A DNA stretch of 9,064 nt from an uncultured Treponema sp. (GTDB lineage Bacteria > Spirochaetota > Spirochaetia > Treponematales > Treponemataceae), in the NCBI GenBank assembly GCA_947176045.1, contig CAMWPF010000042.1:1-9064 (forward strand). The letters run 5' to 3'. The notes beneath the pieces were generated by a model that saw only the letters and a program-made list of their open reading frames with translations, did no database searches and had not been told where the DNA came from. Made by a program: the position numbers and the translations under genes. Positions 1 to 7,139 of the stretch are shown here, piece by piece (the stretch's first letter is position 1; the number at the start of each line of letters is the position of its first letter).

Positions 1-949
1 TTGTCTGCGGCGCGTCGAAGAGCGAGCCGAACTTCATGCCGATGACGTCGGAAGAAACGATTTCGTCCTCGTTGTAGCCGAACGATTCTGTCGCGGCGGC
101 CTTCATCGCGGCGTTGATTGATTCCTTTGTAACGTCCTTGCCCTTCACAACGGCCGTCAGGATTGTCGTCGAGCCTGTCGGAACCGGGACGCGCTGCGCC
201 GCTCCGATGAGCTTTCCGTTCAGCTCAGGGATTACAAGGCCGATCGCCTTTGCAGCTCCCGTTGAGTTCGGAACGATGTTCTGCGCGCCGGCGCGCGAGC
301 GGCGGAGGTCTCCCTTGCGCTGCGGGCCGTCGAGGATCATCTGGTCGCCGGTGTAGGCGTGGATTGTCGCCATGATTCCGCTCTGGATCGGAGCGTAGTC
401 GTTGAGCGCCTTTGCCATCGGGGCGAGGCAGTTCGTCGTGCAGGACGCCGCGGAAATGATGGTGTCGTTCTTTGTGAGCGTCTTGTGGTTCACGTTGTAG
501 ACGATTGTCGGAAGATCGTTTCCGGCAGGAGCTGAAATGACGACTTTCTTTGCGCCAGCGTCGATGTGCGCCTGGGACTTCGCCTTGGAGACGTAGAAGC
601 CTGTGCATTCAAGGACGACGTCCACGCCGATCTTTCCCCAGGGAAGGTTCGCGGCGTTCGCTTCCTTGTAGATGGTGATCTTCTTTCCGTCCACGACGAT
701 GGCGCCCGGCTCCTTCACTGTCTTTCCATCTTCCGCAAGAACGTCGTCGATGTGGGAGACCGAATGCTTTCCTTCGCCGATCCTTCCCATGAACCCGCCC
801 TGCGCAGTGTCATATTTAAGAAGATGGGCGAGCATTTTCGGGCTTGTGAGATCGTTGATTGCAACTACCTCGTAGCCGTCAGCTTCAAACATCTGGCGGA
901 ACGCCAGGCGGCCAATGCGGCCGAAACCGTTGATAGCAACTTTAACCAT
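1..949 (-). CDS. gap: Glyceraldehyde-3-phosphate dehydrogenase, type I (partial, C-terminus off window)
   Basis: Cytosolic glycolytic enzyme that converts glyceraldehyde 3-phosphate, NAD and phosphate to 1,3-bisphosphoglycerate. The first 316 residues are visible, and by family length roughly 20 C-terminal residues are missing. The N-terminal Rossmann motif INGFGRIGR covers residues 6-14. INDL at 31-34 has the Asp expected for NAD preference. The catalytic loop SAASCTTNC has the nucleophile Cys170, and His197 lies in HAYTGDQ. The NSTGAAKA and QRVPVPTGS substrate-loop motifs follow. The ATG at 949 is preceded by AAGGAG with a 10-nt spacer, which fixes the start. Residues about 52-83 form a longer loop than in E. 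coli GAPDH. It has its own promoter just downstream of clpB. The identity is certain from the motifs; glycolytic versus gluconeogenic use cannot be told. Confidence 0.97.
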   Translation of the reverse strand, partial: MVKVAINGFGRIGRLAFRQMFEADGYEVVAINDLTSPKMLAHLLKYDTAQGGFMGRIGEGKHSVSHIDDVLAEDGKTVKEPGAIVVDGKKITIYKEANAANLPWGKIGVDVVLECTGFYVSKAKSQAHIDAGAKKVVISAPAGNDLPTIVYNVNHKTLTKNDTIISAASCTTNCLAPMAKALNDYAPIQSGIMATIHAYTGDQMILDGPQRKGDLRRSRAGAQNIVPNSTGAAKAIGLVIPELNGKLIGAAQRVPVPTGSTTILTAVVKGKDVTKESINAAMKAAATESFGYNEDEIVSSDVIGMKFGSLFDAPQT

Positions 950-989
950 TGTCAGTTAACTCCTTGAATTGGAAATGTATACAGCCTTC

Positions 990-1018
990 ATTCTATGAAT
1001 ATTGAGCGGAATTGTCAA
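990..1018 (-). promoter_or_regulatory. Promoter of gap
   Basis: On the minus strand a perfect -35 TTGACA (1013-1018) and a -10 TAGAAT (990-995) are separated by exactly 17 bp, a near-consensus sigma-70 promoter. The predicted start is near 983, giving a leader of about 33 nt that carries the AAGGAG site. The -35 box begins only 7 bp after the clpB stop codon, so the whole promoter sits in the 76-bp clpB-gap gap. Its strength fits high glycolytic expression. Confidence 0.85.
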
Positions 1019-1025
1019 TTATTCG

Positions 1026-3617
1026 TCAGTCAAAACGAAGGCCGCCGCCATCCTCCGCGGCGCGCACATGGATTGCGGCCCCCTCCGCATACGCTCCCGC
1101 AAGAAGCTCCTTGGAAAGCGGATTCTCCAAGAACGTCTGGACGGCGCGCTTGACCGGCCGCGCTCCGAACGCCGGGTCGTAGCCCTTCTCCGCGATGAAG
1201 TCCACCGCAGAATCGTCGAAGTCAAGTGAAATCCGCCGATCCTCCAGACGGCGCGCGACGCGCTCCAGCTGGATCCGCACGATGCCGGAAATGCAGGACT
1301 TGTCAAGCCGCTGGAACATGACGATTTCGTCAATCCTGTTCAGGAATTCCGGGCGGAACGCCGTCTTCAACAGCGAATCCACCGCCGTCCGCGCCTGCGC
1401 CATCTTTTCCGCCGTATCGGCTTCGAGGATCACGTCGCTCCCCAAGTTGCTCGTCATGATGATGATCGCGTTCTTGAAGTCAACCACCCGTCCCTGCCCG
1501 TCGGTCAGCCGCCCGTCGTCCAGCACCTGCAGCAGCACGTTGAAGACATCGGGATGCGCCTTCTCCACTTCGTCGAACAGGATGACGCTGTACGGGCGGC
1601 GGCGCACCGCCTCGGTGAGCTGCCCGCCCTCGTCATAGCCGACATATCCCGGAGGCGCTCCGATGAGCCGGGACACGCTGAATTTTTCCATATATTCGGA
1701 CATATCGATGCGCGTCAGCGCCTTCTCGTCGTTGAACAAGAAGTCCGCCAGCGTCTTCGCAAGCTCCGTCTTTCCGACTCCCGTCGGCCCGATGAACAGG
1801 AAGCTTCCGAGCGGACGGTTCGGATCGCTCAGGCCGGAACGGTTGCGGCGGATGGCGTCGGACACAACCCGGACCGCCTCATCCTGCCCGATGACGCGCT
1901 TGTGGAGCACTTCCTCCAGCTGCAAGTACTTCTGCTTTTCGCCGGAAAGCATCTTGCTCACCGGAATTCCCGTCCACGTGCTGACGACGCGCGCGATGTC
2001 CTCCTCCGTCACTTCCTGCCGCAGGAGCGACGCGCGCTCCGTGCCTTCCGCAGCGTTCCCGCCGTCCTCCGCTGCCTCCGCAAGCTCCTTCTCAAGCTGC
2101 GGAATCGTGCTGTACTTCAGCTCCGCCGCCTTCTCCAGGTTGCCCTCGCGCGTGAACTTCTCCTCGTTGAACCGCGCCTGCTCCAGCCGCTCCTTGAGCG
2201 TCCGGCTCTTGTCGATGCTCTCCTTCTCATTCTGCCATTGCAGCCGCATGGCGGTGCGGCGGTCGGTCAGTTCTGCAAGCTCCTTCTCAAGCTTCGCAAG
2301 ACGCTCCTTCGACGCAGCATCCGCCTCCTTGGAAAGCGACTGCTTTTCGATGGAAAGCTGGAGTATCTTCCGCTCGATCTGGTCAAGCTCCGTCGGCTGG
2401 CTCTCGATCTCCATCTTGAGCCGGCTCGCCGCCTCGTCCACCAAGTCAATCGCCTTGTCAGGCAGGAACCTGTTCGTGATGTACCGGTTGGAAAGCACCG
2501 CCGCGGAAACGAGCGCCTCGTCGTTGATGCGCACGCCGTGGTGGATTTCATACTTCTCCCGCAGCCCGCGCAGGATGGCGATCGTGTCGTCCACGCTCGG
2601 CTCGGCGCAGTACACCTGCTGGAAGCGCCGCTCCAGCGCCGCGTCCTTTTCGATGTACTTGCGGTATTCGTCGAGCGTCGTCGCACCGACGGCCCGAAGC
2701 TCCCCGCGCGCAAGCGCCGGCTTGAGAAGGTTGGACGCGTCCATCGCGCCCTCGGAAGCGCCCGCGCCGACAATCGTGTGCAGCTCGTCGATGAACAGGA
2801 TGATCTGCCCCTCAGACTTCGCGACTTCCGTAATGACGGCCTTGAGCCGCTCCTCGAATTCGCCGCGGAATTTCGCGCCCGCGACAAGCGCGCCCAGATC
2901 GAGCGAAAGCAGCCGCTTGTTCCGCAGGCTTTCCGGCACGTCCCCGGAAGCGATCCGCCGCGCAAGCCCCTCCACGACCGCCGTCTTTCCGACGCCCGGC
3001 TCGCCGATGAGCACCGGATTGTTCTTCGTGCGGCGGCACAGCACCTGCATGACGCGCCGGATTTCCTCGTCGCGCCCGATGACCGGATCGATCTTGTCCT
3101 GCCGCGCAAGCGCCGTCAGGTCGCGCGTGTACTTTTCCAGCGAGCGCATCGAACTTTCAGGATCCTGCGAGTTGATCTGCTGGTTCCCGCGGACGCCCTT
3201 GAGCGCCTCCAGCACCGCCTCGTGCGTAACGCCGGACTCCCGCAGCAGGCTTCCAGCGCGGCTGTCCGACTTGGACGCCGCAAGCAGCACGTGCTCCGTC
3301 GAAAGGTACTGGTCGCGGAGCTTCTCCATTTCGGACTCCGCCTTCGCCAGCACCTTCTGCGCCTCCGACGAAAGCGACAGCTGGTTGTTCCCCGTAACCT
3401 GCGGATAGGAGCCGAGCAGCTCCGAAAGGCGCTGCCTGAGCTGCGACGCGGAGACGCCGATGCGCTCCACCACCGGCGGCACGATGCCGTCCTGCTGCTC
3501 CAAAAGGGCGATGAGGATATGTTCAAGGCCGATTTCGCCATGGTCGTTTTTCTGCGCAAGCGCGCCCGCAGACTGCACGGCGTCCTGCATCTTGAGTGTA
3601 AAATGTTCGTAATCCAT
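1026..3617 (-). CDS. clpB: ATP-dependent disaggregase ClpB (Hsp100)
   Basis: Hexameric AAA+ chaperone that works with DnaK/DnaJ/GrpE to pull polypeptides out of aggregates. The 863 residues match the usual bacterial length. The domains are: N-terminal Clp repeat domain (about 1-145); AAA-1 with Walker A GEPGVGKT (205-212), Walker B IILFIDE (272-278) and Arg fingers R330/R331; a coiled-coil middle domain (about 400-525) rich in Lys/Glu, which separates ClpB from ClpA; and AAA-2 with Walker A GPTGVGKT (610-617), Walker B VILFDE (678-683), pore loop GYVGYDEGG (657-665) and sensor-2 GAR (818-820). Pore loop 1 reads GAKFRGEF, with Phe250 where E. coli has Tyr251, a conservative aromatic change. 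No IGF/IGL-type ClpP-docking loop was noticed. The start is forced: an in-frame TGA lies one codon upstream of the ATG. No Shine-Dalgarno site is correctly spaced. No terminator hairpin follows before gap, so readthrough is possible. Confidence 0.98.
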   Translation of the reverse strand: MDYEHFTLKMQDAVQSAGALAQKNDHGEIGLEHILIALLEQQDGIVPPVVERIGVSASQLRQRLSELLGSYPQVTGNNQLSLSSEAQKVLAKAESEMEKLRDQYLSTEHVLLAASKSDSRAGSLLRESGVTHEAVLEALKGVRGNQQINSQDPESSMRSLEKYTRDLTALARQDKIDPVIGRDEEIRRVMQVLCRRTKNNPVLIGEPGVGKTAVVEGLARRIASGDVPESLRNKRLLSLDLGALVAGAKFRGEFEERLKAVITEVAKSEGQIILFIDELHTIVGAGASEGAMDASNLLKPALARGELRAVGATTLDEYRKYIEKDAALERRFQQVYCAEPSVDDTIAILRGLREKYEIHHGVRINDEALVSAAVLSNRYITNRFLPDKAIDLVDEAASRLKMEIESQPTELDQIERKILQLSIEKQSLSKEADAASKERLAKLEKELAELTDRRTAMRLQWQNEKESIDKSRTLKERLEQARFNEEKFTREGNLEKAAELKYSTIPQLEKELAEAAEDGGNAAEGTERASLLRQEVTEEDIARVVSTWTGIPVSKMLSGEKQKYLQLEEVLHKRVIGQDEAVRVVSDAIRRNRSGLSDPNRPLGSFLFIGPTGVGKTELAKTLADFLFNDEKALTRIDMSEYMEKFSVSRLIGAPPGYVGYDEGGQLTEAVRRRPYSVILFDEVEKAHPDVFNVLLQVLDDGRLTDGQGRVVDFKNAIIIMTSNLGSDVILEADTAEKMAQARTAVDSLLKTAFRPEFLNRIDEIVMFQRLDKSCISGIVRIQLERVARRLEDRRISLDFDDSAVDFIAEKGYDPAFGARPVKRAVQTFLENPLSKELLAGAYAEGAAIHVRAAEDGGGLRFD

Positions 3618-3623
3618 GCCTCA

Positions 3624-3652
3624 AACATACGCACGAATCGCGGAAAAAGCAA
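3624..3652 (-). promoter_or_regulatory. Putative clpB promoter, possibly giving a leaderless mRNA
   Basis: On the minus strand TTGCTT (3647-3652) and TATGTT (3624-3629) are 17 bp apart. The -10 box ends 6 nt before the clpB ATG, so initiation at the usual distance falls on about 3617, the A of the start codon. The only purine-rich sequence next to the ATG is GAGG one base upstream, too close to act as a Shine-Dalgarno site. No CIRCE-type inverted repeat and no clear heat-shock sigma-32 pattern was found. An upstream promoter with a conventional leader cannot be excluded. Confidence 0.5.
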
Positions 3653-3713
3653 TCCTTTTGAAAAGCCTGCGGAAGGCGGACGGCGCGCCGGTTCAAGAAG
3701 ACGCGCGCGGCAG

Positions 3714-3742
3714 TTCATGCGGCAGGAAAAATATGCTATGAT
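3714..3742 (+). promoter_or_regulatory. Putative extended -10 promoter of the ywlG-like gene
   Basis: TATGAT (3737-3742) is preceded by TGC, giving an extended -10 element (TGn). A weak -35, TTCATG (3714-3719), lies 17 bp upstream. The predicted start is near 3749, which leaves a leader of about 41 nt before the ATG at 3790. The promoter faces away from the clpB promoter in the 172-bp divergent intergenic region. No other feature was seen in that region. Confidence 0.55.
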
Positions 3743-3789
3743 TGCCGTCGAAGCCAGAAACCGCCCGAAGTTCGGACAAGGAAAACATC

Positions 3790-4338
3790 ATGAATGAAGC
3801 ATTGCAGAAAATCGAATCAGAAACCGCCGCCGCCATACAGGAACTGCTGGAAGCCCATCCGCTGGACGAAGGAAGCGTCCTCGTCATCGGCTGCTCCTCC
3901 AGCGAAGTCGGCGGCGGAGCCATCGGAAGCGCCTCCAGCGCGGAAATCGGACAGGCAGTGTTCGCAGGCGCAAGCCGCATCGCGCGCAGCCGCGGCATCT
4001 TCCTCGCGGCGCAGTGCTGCGAGCACCTCAACCGCGCCCTCGTCATCGAAGAAGCCTGCCGGCGCGCCTTCGGCTATGAGCGCGTCTCCGTCGTTCCGTG
4101 GCTCAAAGGCGGCGGCGCGCTCGCAACGGCCGCATACAGCGCGTTCAAAAATCCCGCGGTCGTCGAACACATCCGCGCCGACGCCGGCATCGACATCGGC
4201 GGAACGCTCATCGGAATGCACATCCGCGAAGTCGCCGTTCCGTTCCGCCCCAAGACCGCCCGCATCGGAAGCGCGGCCGTAACCGCCGCATGGTCGCGCC
4301 CGAAGCTCATCGGAGGCAGCCGCGCCCGGTACGAATGA
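3790..4338 (+). CDS. ywlG: YwlG/DUF436 (UPF0340, TIGR01440-type) protein of unknown function
   Basis: A 182-residue soluble protein that aligns by eye over its whole length with the B. subtilis YwlG family. Family blocks are VIGCSSSEVGG (32-42), QCCEHLNRALVIE (75-87, paired Cys76-Cys77 and a His), VPWLKGGGALA (102-112), DAGIDIGGTLIGMH (131-144) and RPKLIGGSRARY near the C-terminus. No signal peptide or membrane segment is seen. The biochemical role of the family is not established. The conserved CC-EH and Asp/Gly-rich blocks suggest an active or binding site, but that is inference. The start at 3790 is chosen over an in-frame ATG at 3742 because AAGGA (3778-3782) lies 7 nt upstream and the family homology begins here. 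The 3742 ATG also overlaps the predicted -10 box. The gene stands alone between divergent clpB and the convergent thiamin operon. Confidence 0.92.
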   Translation: MNEALQKIESETAAAIQELLEAHPLDEGSVLVIGCSSSEVGGGAIGSASSAEIGQAVFAGASRIARSRGIFLAAQCCEHLNRALVIEEACRRAFGYERVSVVPWLKGGGALATAAYSAFKNPAVVEHIRADAGIDIGGTLIGMHIREVAVPFRPKTARIGSAAVTAAWSRPKLIGGSRARYE

Positions 4339-4444
4339 CGCGCCGTTCCGCTCAAGACGCAGGGCTTTCCGAAGTCCGCCGCGAGCCGGCGCGCGCGGAA
4401 GAACGCATTCCGCCCTTCAAGACATACGGCAGGCAGATAATATC

Positions 4445-4468
4445 GCGGCGGAACAAAGCCTTCGCCGC
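4445..4468. terminator. GC-rich hairpin between convergent ywlG and cytX (weak terminator candidate)
   Basis: GCGGCG (4445-4450) and CGCCGC (4463-4468) form a perfect 6-bp inverted repeat around a 12-nt loop. On the plus strand the stem can extend with one G-U and one A-U pair. It starts 10 nt past the cytX stop and about 107 nt past the ywlG stop. A second smaller inverted repeat, GCGGAA/TTCCGC, sits at 4395-4413. Neither has a following T-tract on either strand, so intrinsic termination is doubtful. In GC-rich DNA such repeats also arise by chance. Nothing else was seen in 4339-4478. Confidence 0.25.
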
Positions 4469-4478
4469 ACAGCGCCGC

Positions 4479-5684
4479 TCAGGCCGCGCCGCCAGAACCG
4501 CGCAGCTTCTGGCGGACAGCCCCCGCGGCGATGCACAGCGCGAACGCCGCCGCCATGCTCGGCAGCGTGCTTCCGACGGCAAAGTCGAACCGCATGAAAA
4601 TACGGTAGACGGCGAAGCCCGCCAGCCAGACGCAGCAGTTCAGGACGTCAATCCGCCGCGCGGAGCTGTCCGACTTGAGGACGAACCAGTTGGCAATCAG
4701 TATGGAAATCATCGGCGCGAACACGGAGCCGATCACGTACAGGAAGTCTGTGATGTCGTCCATCGGAAACAGCATGGCGCAGGCCGTTCCCACGGCGGCG
4801 GCGGCAACCGCGGCGCGCCTTCCGCTGACGTTCGGAAAGGCCGTCTCCGCAGACATTCCGGCAGAAAACGCGTCCAGAAACGTCGTCGTTACCGTCGAAA
4901 GGACGATGACGGCAAGCCCCGCGGCGCCAAGCCCCGCCTTGACCAAGATGGCGGCGATGCCGCCCTCCGCCGTGAAAACCGCCGCGCCCATGCCGATGAT
5001 GTACATCCAGCAGCTGACGGCGCCGTAGACCGCCGCGCTCGCCGCAGTCGCCGCAAGCGGGCGCTCCGCATCCTTCGTGTAGTCGCTGATGAGCGGAAGC
5101 CATGAAATCGGCATCGCGGCCGAAAGCTCCACCGCCGCCCCGAAAGACAGCGCCCCCGGCGCGGCGGCGGACGCAGCTGGAACGCCGCCGGAAAAAACAA
5201 CGATGCTCAGGACGACCGTCAGCAGGAAGAGCGCGCCCATCGCAACGGCGGAGACGTTCCTCAACCTTGCGACGCCGAGCAGGAGCCACAGCACGATCAG
5301 CACGCCGATGGCCGCCGCCCACACCTGCCGCGCGCCGCCGAAAATTCCGCCTGCGGAGATTGCGCCGTCATACACCATGATGCCCGTCCAACCGACCAGC
5401 TGCAGCACGTTCAGCAGCGCGAAGAACCGCCCGCCCCACGCGCCGAAGCTGAATTTCACCGTCTCCATGGCGCTCCGGCGCGACGCCGCGCCGATATACC
5501 CGGCAAAAAACAGCAGGACGCAGCCAATGACGTGCCCGGCAAGCACCGCGGCGGCTCCGCGCGCCATGCCCAGCGGCGCAATGTACGTTCCCGTAAGGAT
5601 TTCCGCGATTGAAACCGCCGCGCCGAACCAAATCAGTCCGTTTGAAAAGACGGACGTCCGCCTTCCTTCCTTTCCTTCATTCAT
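4479..5684 (-). CDS. cytX: Hydroxymethylpyrimidine transporter CytX (NCS1 family)
   Basis: A 401-residue polytopic inner-membrane protein with about 12 hydrophobic segments (for example 16-38, 42-65, 87-114, 119-138, 144-166, 211-235, 249-270, 311-335, 346-365, 373-391). It belongs to the nucleobase:cation symporter-1 group. The motif SWLPLISDYTK (194-204) matches the conserved NCS1 substrate/cation region. The N-terminal GLIWFGAAVSIAEILTGTY block is typical of CytX, the family member found with thiamin genes and riboswitches. It is inferred to import HMP or a close pyrimidine breakdown product to feed ThiD. The ATG at 5684 was chosen because GGAG lies 6 nt upstream and overlaps thiD by 8 nt. 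A longer in-frame ORF to 5810 gives only an Arg-rich tail antisense to nothing and inside thiD. It is the last gene of the TPP-riboswitch operon. The substrate assignment rests on context and family. Confidence 0.9.
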   Translation of the reverse strand: MNEGKEGRRTSVFSNGLIWFGAAVSIAEILTGTYIAPLGMARGAAAVLAGHVIGCVLLFFAGYIGAASRRSAMETVKFSFGAWGGRFFALLNVLQLVGWTGIMVYDGAISAGGIFGGARQVWAAAIGVLIVLWLLLGVARLRNVSAVAMGALFLLTVVLSIVVFSGGVPAASAAAPGALSFGAAVELSAAMPISWLPLISDYTKDAERPLAATAASAAVYGAVSCWMYIIGMGAAVFTAEGGIAAILVKAGLGAAGLAVIVLSTVTTTFLDAFSAGMSAETAFPNVSGRRAAVAAAAVGTACAMLFPMDDITDFLYVIGSVFAPMISILIANWFVLKSDSSARRIDVLNCCVWLAGFAVYRIFMRFDFAVGSTLPSMAAAFALCIAAGAVRQKLRGSGGAA

Positions 5685-6465
5685 AAAGCACTCCAAACCC
5701 ATGATCCATCGGACCGCGCCCCGCGCCCAAATCGAGCATCGCGGACAGCGCGCCAGAAAGGTACGCCTTCGCCTTCTCCACCGCCTCCGAAAGCGCGCAG
5801 CCCTTCGCAAGGTGCGCGGCGATGGCGCTCGAAAGCGTGCAGCCAGTTCCGTGCGTGTTCGGATTGTCGATGCGCTGCCCGTGGAACCATTGTCCGTCCG
5901 TTCCGTCGAACAGATAGTCGTCCGCGTCGTTCATGGCGTGGCCGCCCTTGCACAGCACCGCGCAGCCGTACTTTGAAGCGATGCGCCGCGCCGCCTCCTC
6001 CATGTCCCCGGCAGACAGGATGCGCATTCCCGAAATCGCCTCCGCCTCAGGGACGTTCGGCGTAACGACAGACGCAAGCGGGAACAGCTCCGACTGCATC
6101 GCGGCGGCCGCTTCATCGGAAATCAGCCGCGCGCCGCTCGTCGAAACCATCACGGGATCTACGACGAGGTTCTTCAGATTATACGTGCGGACGCCTTCTG
6201 CAATCACGGAAACCAGCGCGGCGGACGAGACCATCCCCGTCTTCACGCTGTCCGGGAAGATGTCCGTTACGACCATGCGGATCTGCTCCGCAAGGAATTC
6301 CGGCGGCACCTCCAGAACGGACGAAACGCCCGTCGTGTTCTGCGCGGTCAGCGCCGTGATTGCGCTCATGCCGTAGACGCCGTTCGCCAGCATGGTCTTG
6401 ATGTCCGCCTGAATCCCCGCCCCGCCGCTTGAGTCGCTTCCTGCAATCGTCAGCGCCGTATTCAT
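5677..6465 (-). CDS. thiD: Hydroxymethylpyrimidine/phosphomethylpyrimidine kinase ThiD
   Basis: Cytosolic ribokinase-fold enzyme that phosphorylates HMP to HMP-P and then to HMP-PP, the pyrimidine substrate of ThiE. It has 262 residues, the usual length for a single-domain ThiD with no fused ThiE or ThiN. Diagnostic motifs are AGSDSSGGAGIQAD (8-21), MLANGVYG (25-32), DPVM (103-106), TPN (135-137), CKGGH (172-176) and the anion-hole block NTHGTGCTLS (203-212), which carries the catalytic Asn-X-X-Gly-X-Gly-Cys arrangement. The ATG at 6465 shares one base with the upstream HAD stop (TGATG), implying translational coupling, and a GGGGG-containing purine run 7-12 nt upstream can serve as ribosome site. 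Its 3' end overlaps cytX by 8 nt. It supplies HMP-PP from pyrimidine imported by CytX. Confidence 0.97.
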   Translation of the reverse strand: MNTALTIAGSDSSGGAGIQADIKTMLANGVYGMSAITALTAQNTTGVSSVLEVPPEFLAEQIRMVVTDIFPDSVKTGMVSSAALVSVIAEGVRTYNLKNLVVDPVMVSTSGARLISDEAAAAMQSELFPLASVVTPNVPEAEAISGMRILSAGDMEEAARRIASKYGCAVLCKGGHAMNDADDYLFDGTDGQWFHGQRIDNPNTHGTGCTLSSAIAAHLAKGCALSEAVEKAKAYLSGALSAMLDLGAGRGPMDHGFGVLYE

Positions 6466-7139
6466 CACCGTCCCCCTTCCTTTTCCCGCACTTCCAGCCG
6501 GCTCCAGTCGAAGCTGCGGAATTCTTCTATATAAAATTGGCATAACCGCTTGATTTCTGCCGCATCCGCCGCGCTCGCCGCATCCTGAACGCCCGCGACA
6601 ATGAATCCGGCGCCCGCCGCCGTGCGGACGGGAACAAGAGCGTCCTCAAAGACGATCGTCTCCGCCGCCTCCGTGCCGAGCGCCTGCGCGGCGCGGAAGT
6701 AGATGTCCGGCTTCGACTTCGACGTCCGGCATTCCGAACACGTCAGAACCGCGTCGAACAGGCCGTCCAGCGAAAGCCGCCGGAGCGCCGGAGCGAACAG
6801 GCCGCGGTCGGTCGCAGTCGCAAGCGCGACAGGAATGCCGCGCCGCTTCCATTCCAAAAGGAATTCCCGCGCGCCGTCCTTGAGCGGAACCTGCGACGCG
6901 TATGCGTCCGCAAGGATGCTGTTGATGCCGCGGACAATCTCCCCGCAGGAGCGCGACGGCAGATAGCGGCGGCGCAGGTATTCCGCGCCCTCCTCCATGC
7001 TCATGGAAAGCAGCGTGCGGCCGAGGCGCTCCTCCGGCTCCGCCCCGAGCTTCCGCAGATAGCGCTCCCCCGCATGAATCCAGAACGGCATGGAATCGAG
7101 GAGCGTGCCGTCCATGTCGAAGATTGCGCCGCAGATCAC
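6465..7139 (-). CDS. HAD-superfamily phosphatase embedded in the thiamin operon
   Basis: A 224-residue haloacid-dehalogenase hydrolase of the beta-phosphoglucomutase/phosphoglycolate-phosphatase type. Motif I FDMDGTLLDSMP (7-18) has nucleophile Asp8 and acid/base Asp10. A helical C1 cap lies at about 16-85. Motif II is ALATATDR (T108), motif III Lys143 in SKPDIYF, and motif IV is VFEDA (E165, D166). It should be an active Mg-dependent phosphatase in the cytosol. The start is a GTG at 7139 overlapping the thiE stop by 4 nt (GTGA). No in-frame ATG lies upstream of motif I at a sensible distance and no strong ribosome site is visible, so coupling to thiE is likely. The gene is locked between thiE and thiD by overlaps, which suggests a thiamin-pathway substrate such as thiamin monophosphate, HMP-P or thiazole phosphate. 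That is inference; a general sugar-phosphate phosphatase remains possible. Confidence 0.88.
   Translation of the reverse strand: MICGAIFDMDGTLLDSMPFWIHAGERYLRKLGAEPEERLGRTLLSMSMEEGAEYLRRRYLPSRSCGEIVRGINSILADAYASQVPLKDGAREFLLEWKRRGIPVALATATDRGLFAPALRRLSLDGLFDAVLTCSECRTSKSKPDIYFRAAQALGTEAAETIVFEDALVPVRTAAGAGFIVAGVQDAASAADAAEIKRLCQFYIEEFRSFDWSRLEVREKEGGR

Noticed and set aside
225..608. Minus-strand 127-codon reading frame inside gap
   Set aside because: It is in a different frame from the clearly homologous GAPDH sequence on the same strand, and its translation has no recognisable pattern.
3681..3690. 10-bp palindrome CGGCGCGCCG between the clpB and ywlG promoters, as a possible operator
   Set aside because: Short and purely G/C in a GC-rich region, with no second copy at the promoters. 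Chance is the simpler explanation.
3618..3789. Search for CIRCE or another heat-shock operator upstream of clpB
   Set aside because: No long inverted repeat of the CIRCE type and no convincing sigma-32 boxes were found.
1554..3797. Very long plus-strand open reading frame (747 codons) antisense to clpB, plus a second of 581 codons at 1663-3408
   Set aside because: Both lie wholly or mostly over clpB, which has unmistakable AAA+ motifs. The translations are Arg/Leu- or Ser-rich with no domain pattern. They result from GC-rich codon use that suppresses stops in antisense frames.
4098..5105. Plus-strand 335-codon Arg-rich reading frame spanning the ywlG end and cytX
   Set aside because: It overlaps two recognised genes in other frames, is extremely Arg-rich and has no ribosome site or family motif.
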